DNA of 64,000 nt. Source: Lutraria lutraria. Taxonomy: Eukaryota; Mollusca; Bivalvia; Venerida; Mactridae. Below are positions 61,001 through 64,000 of this stretch, in pieces. The stretch is from contig OZ026835.1 in the NCBI GenBank assembly GCA_964023205.1, positions 20,163,817-20,227,816 of the forward strand, in the 5' to 3' direction. A program made the translations under genes and the position numbers. Each line of letters begins with the position of its first letter. Within the stretch, counting starts at the first letter, position 1. The notes under the pieces were generated by a model that was not told the DNA's origin, searched no databases, and worked only from the letters and a program-made list of their open reading frames with translations.

Positions 61001-63916
61001 GGCCATCATGACCAGTTAAAATAAATGGACACATGGTACAGTATACATACGGAGCTAGTGAACGCAATTTGGACGTAATTGGGACCTTGGGAGAGCGCAG
61101 TTCAGTCTGCATGGACGTTGTGAGCACGTAATTGGGACGTAGTACAAAAGCAATAGACCTGTTGACAACGGGAAGCTGCACGTGTAATGAACTTACTGGG
61201 AACGTGATAGACGCAGTGAAAACCTGGCAAAGAGGTTGTAAGGACGTAGTGAGAACCTGGGTGCATCGCATTTTTCGAGTTTGACCCCGTCCCCGCCACG
61301 TCCATCAAAATTTTCAGGACGTGATGGGAACTTTGCGAGCGTTGTGCGGACGTGCTCTGGTGTGACATATTCGATATCTTAAAATGTTTCAAAATTATAA
61401 TAGATTGAAATTGAAAGTCTTGATATTGTTTATTTATTTCAGTTACACAATGTACTTCATTTAATGCTCCCAGCAATGGTTATTATGAGTGTGACCTTGG
61501 TCTGATATATGGAAGTCAATGTACATTCTCGTGCTTCGAAGGATATGAACTTCAAGGGTCAGAGGACATTACATGTGGGCAGCTTGGACTTTGGGATTCA
61601 TCCATGCCAGAGTGTTCAGGTAGAAATAGAACGCCATTTAAATTTTTTAAAATGTATAAAGCTATTATTCTTTTTTTTATTTTTTATAATTATCAGGTCG
61701 TGGACTTGGTCCATACTGATGCATCTCTACAGGGTCTGTATCGATACACATTTGCCCGTGTCTCTGTCTATCGATACAGATACACTATAACCATGTGCTT
61801 GGTCAGATGTATACGTCAGTATGGACCAAGTCCACTTCCTGATTAATTGACATTTTATGTTTTGTACTTTTAGAGATCACCTGTCATGTTCCTGAGATAT
61901 ACGGTAACTCGATTCAGAATGGTTACTATGACTGCACACCACCAATACCGTACCATTCAGCCTGTAGTGCAACGTGTAATTCGGGATTTAAACTCGCCCA
62001 ATATGTAACAGCAGTATGTGATGTCGATTCAGACAATGAGCCCCATTATACTGTCACTGGGCAACCAGAATGTTTAGGTAAATATAAGGTCCATTCCATT
62101 TTCCTTGGTATTCATATAATCGCCTTAAAAAGCATGGTTGACTTTTTTGTTAAATGTAGCCTCTTCGATGCCTCAACCTATGACCGTTTAAGTCTGGCAA
62201 TGAAATATCTTTCTGCGGTAGATAAAGTCACTTAAGTTCAATATCAGATATAATCCTTTTGATAGTTACCTTATCTCGAGTACCTGTTGGAATAAATGTA
62301 AAGACTAATGACTCATCTACTTTATTTGCCATAATTTCAGACAATGAACGGCCTATATTTACAAACTGTGGTCAAACCAACCTCCTTACATTTGAAGCAA
62401 TTAAGGGAACCAGATCCGCGTATGTTCACTACACTGCACCTTTAGCTACAGACAATTATGATTCATTTCCATCAGTAACAAAAGTGGCTGGACCAAATAT
62501 TGGAGACACAATTAGTGCAGATAGAATTACAACTGTTGAATTTCAAGCCATGGATGCAGCCGGGAATCCTTCAGACTTGTGTATCTTTACTTTAGAAGTT
62601 GAAGGTAGTATTGATATGATTATTGTTATCACAGTACACAATGTATTACGAGAAAGGACTCGAATAATTCTCTGGCACAACTAAATATACAAATACAACA
62701 AAACAACTAAATGGCGTACAAGCTGTAAACCAGAAGAGACAGTCTCAGCCGCTGTACTTATAAACATTCTGATAAAATAATGTAGTTTTAGAGACAATTT
62801 AAGTAGAAAGAGTAAATCAAGATCACAAAAAGTAGAACTTGTTGAGACATCACAAGATGTGTATTTGAATATGTCTAGCAAGTTTCTTTATGTAAATTCT
62901 TGGTTTTTATCTACGGCTCTGTAATGACCATATATAAACTGCCGAATGGGTAGTTAAACAACAGGTAGATAAAAATATATATATGTATCTATAATATGAT
63001 TATTTCAGTCATAGAGTGTCCAGTATACATACCGGTAGTAAATGCTGAGTTAACATTTTCTAATGAGAATGTATATGGCAGTGTATGTACTGTGATATGT
63101 GATGATGGGTATGAAGTGGTTGGAAGCAGTGAATCAGAATGTTTGCAAGATGGTTCATGGTCTGTATCCGATCTTCAATGTCAAGGTAAGAAAAACATGT
63201 ACAGTAATACCTATAAATACAAGCTAAAAAGGGCTTTTAGCAAGTATTTACAGTTCACCTACGGCATAGGATTTTTGGGTCTTTCGAATCGATACATGAA
63301 TACATGTGTATTACATGGCGGCCTTTATTCACCTGTGGTCTTTCGTTAACCTTGGAAGGTTTCATCATATCTGTTTGGTTTCTATATACTCATATGTGTA
63401 ATTAAACTACATTTGAAAACACAAACTGTGGCTATTATGCATGTCTGCAAATGTATGTCGCAAGTGAATTGAAGAAATAGGCGGTCTACTTGCGTTTTGT
63501 TAAATTTGTATCAATCATTAAAATGTTTGCATCCCGAGAAATTGGTTTACAAACTTATAAATATTTACTCTTAAACTGTTTGTTTTCCTTTTTTTTTACA
63601 TCATTGTGTCCGGAGTATCATCTTCGTCAGTGTAAAACCAAGGTACGCAATGATGATTACATGAAACAGTAAGGATGAAGAACGCCCTTTGAATATCTTG
63701 AATTTTACTTCAATGTGTACCTTTCAGAGACAGTGTGTCCAACTGCACCGAATCCTCCAGCGAATGGGTTATACGAATGTTCGGATTTAACGTACGCGTA
63801 CAACTCTATGTGTTACGCAAAATGTGATACAGGTTTTAAGTTACAGCCACAACCGTCTTATGCCCGTTGTAAGGCGGACCTCACTTGGGAAATATTCAAC
63901 ATGCCTGAATGCAAAG
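50937..63916 (+). CDS. HYR/sushi (CCP) extracellular protein, partial (13 exons seen)
   Basis: Exons: 50937-51063, 51379-51446, 51885-52059, 54540-54666, 55639-55775, 56535-56711, 57139-57318, 57600-57863, 61443-61619, 61874-62077, 62341-62604, 63009-63185, 63728-63916. They join in frame to about 755 residues. Order: unrecognised N-terminal region (three exons), HYR, CCP, CCP, HYR, CCP, CCP, HYR, CCP, CCP, then out of the window. HYR marks: GCPNNIIV, YQAFDTAGNPSEECAF, FQAMDAAGNPSDLCIF. CCP marks: GYYEC, a late GQW or SW, and PEC ends. Every module exon from the fourth CCP boundary on is phase 1-1, the usual module-shuffling phase. HYR and CCP modules occur in adhesive and immune extracellular proteins (SVEP1, hyalin); the exact orthologue is not clear. 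No signal peptide was found because the first exon is missing. Confidence 0.88.
52540..52998. mobile_element. Possible hAT-like MITE (AGGGCTG ends)
   Basis: Starts TAGGGCTGGGGCGAATATC and ends GATCCACAGCCCTA, with inner repeats of ATTCGTGGATCG / TCGTGGATCGAATCGG. The ends are only roughly inverse and no clear 8-bp duplication was found. Assigned with low confidence. Confidence 0.4.
53335..53830. repeat. Interspersed repeat, copy B, with a 27-bp hairpin
   Basis: A direct match to the repeat at 49050-49640. At its left end 53357-53383 and 53407-53433 form a hairpin with 27-bp arms (one mismatch), loop TGTTATTGGGACAAGTATTC. The open stretch at 53577-53771 is part of the repeat. Confidence 0.8.
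54540..55775 (+). CDS. HYR module 1, split by an intron
   Basis: Exons 54540-54666 and 55639-55775, joined in phase 2 between the two halves. The coding lengths 127 + 137 = 264 nt equal the single-exon HYR modules at 57600 and 62341. It starts FTPCPSKTVTVP and ends GTCTVSITVK. Confidence 0.85.
56535..57318 (+). CDS. CCP modules 1 and 2
   Basis: Exons 56535-56711 and 57139-57318, each one module, phase 1-1. Each has six Cys instead of the usual four: for example module 2 reads SCPQ, YYECDK, STCDPVC, ITCD, PCK. The extra pair sits early in the module and presumably forms a third disulphide. Confidence 0.9.
57600..57863 (+). CDS. HYR module 2, one exon
   Basis: 264 nt, phase 1-1. DPPIITGCPNNIIVTAG opens the module and FDTAGNPSEECAFTVEVT closes it, with the two Cys expected of HYR. 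Confidence 0.92.
58040..60022 (+). mobile_element. Decayed LINE in the HYR/sushi gene intron
   Basis: Frame-broken pieces in order: PAWWDDEC; NILTTGIFPVSW; YQAGFRHGYSAIDNVF; VDFRKAFDEIDHHKL (RT motif A); TRQGDISSPTIFS (motif B); FAYDVANCAE (motif C, with the first catalytic Asp replaced by Tyr); and the C-terminal block CTFC...ECEYHVFFYC. Same family as 4726-5654. Clearly inactive. It lies between HYR module 2 and CCP module 3, in sense with the gene. Confidence 0.88.
60297..61365. repeat. ACGT-rich repeat element
   Basis: Two blocks (60297-60790, 61040-61365) extremely rich in ACGT tetranucleotides: ACGTCC, ACGTGG, GGACGTG, ACGTCAC. The middle is ordinary AT-rich sequence. The start (GGGCTACGTTCGCATTACGT) and end suggest a dispersed element, perhaps with inverted ends. 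The minus-strand open frames at 60948-61476 lie in it and are not taken as genes. Confidence 0.55.
61443..62077 (+). CDS. CCP modules 3 and 4
   Basis: Exons 61443-61619 and 61874-62077, phase 1-1. NGYYECDLG and CTFSCFEGYEL in module 3; NGYYDCTPP and CSATCNSGFKL in module 4, which is longer (204 nt) by an insertion before its last Cys. A MITE lies between them at 61688-61847. Confidence 0.9.
61688..61847. mobile_element. MITE with about 30-bp inverted ends (GTGGACTTGGTCCATACTGA)
   Basis: Left ATTATCAGGTCGTGGACTTG then GTCCATACTGA; right TCAGTATGGACCAAGTCCAC then TTCCTGATTAAT. A second inner inverted pair is TCTGTATCGATACA / TCTATCGATACAGA. 160 bp, in the intron between CCP 3 and CCP 4. Confidence 0.85.
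62341..62604 (+). CDS. HYR module 3, one exon
   Basis: 264 nt, phase 1-1. It opens RPIFTNCG and closes MDAAGNPSDLCIFTLEVE. More diverged than module 2, but the strand pattern and both Cys are present. Confidence 0.9.
63009..63916 (+). CDS. CCP modules 5 and 6
   Basis: Exons 63009-63185 and 63728-63916, phase 1-1. GSVCTVICDDGYEV and a terminal LQC in module 5; NGLYECSDL, MCYAKCDTGFKL and PEC in module 6. The donor GTACTT after module 6 shows the gene continues past the window. Confidence 0.9.
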
Positions 63917-64000
63917 GTACTTTACTGCATATTTAACATAGATTTGAAAACAATATATTGCACTTAAATGATTTTAAGAAGTTTTAGCAACTGAGAGGAC

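Noticed and set aside
60948..61476. Minus-strand frames of 107 and 124 codons
   Set aside because: They lie in the ACGT-rich repeat and run antisense over CCP exon 3, with no recognised domain.

Overview
This is eukaryotic nuclear DNA, AT-rich, gene-sparse and full of repeats. All coding sequence lies in short exons with GT-AG introns. The gene content (parkin, a TMC channel-like protein, a secreted HYR/sushi protein) and the repeat families (GTGAGCT-type elements with internal tandem units, CAGTCAAACC-type MITEs, 2A-bearing LINEs) suggest an invertebrate, most likely a bivalve mollusc. The species is an inference; the sequence does not name it.

Layout. Positions 1-10.8 kb hold no recognisable complete gene: a 44-bp satellite-like array, a long degenerate array, a decayed LINE 3' end, MITEs and one possible exon on the minus strand. 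Positions 10,880-29,784 (+) hold a complete ten-exon parkin gene (410 residues). Its 8.8-kb intron 1 contains a broken LINE whose 5' part is inverted, two of three near-identical Helentron-like elements, and a tandemly duplicated tRNA-like unit. Intron 2 carries a 27-unit 20/22-bp minisatellite. Positions 32,969-45,079 (+) hold a complete twenty-exon TMC-family gene (717 residues). Positions 45,321-46,373 hold a fold-back DNA transposon with a perfect 8-bp target duplication. From 50,937 to beyond the right edge lies a secreted or extracellular HYR/sushi gene (13 exons seen, start and end not seen), built as three successive HYR-CCP-CCP cassettes. A decayed LINE and an ACGT-rich repeat sit in one of its introns.

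The three genes point the same way but have no evident shared pathway. Parkin is the RBR ubiquitin ligase of PINK1-dependent mitophagy, TMC proteins are multi-pass channel-like proteins, and HYR/CCP proteins are adhesive or immune-type extracellular proteins. Exon boundaries were placed by reading frame, splice consensus and family similarity recalled from knowledge. No alignment or search was run.
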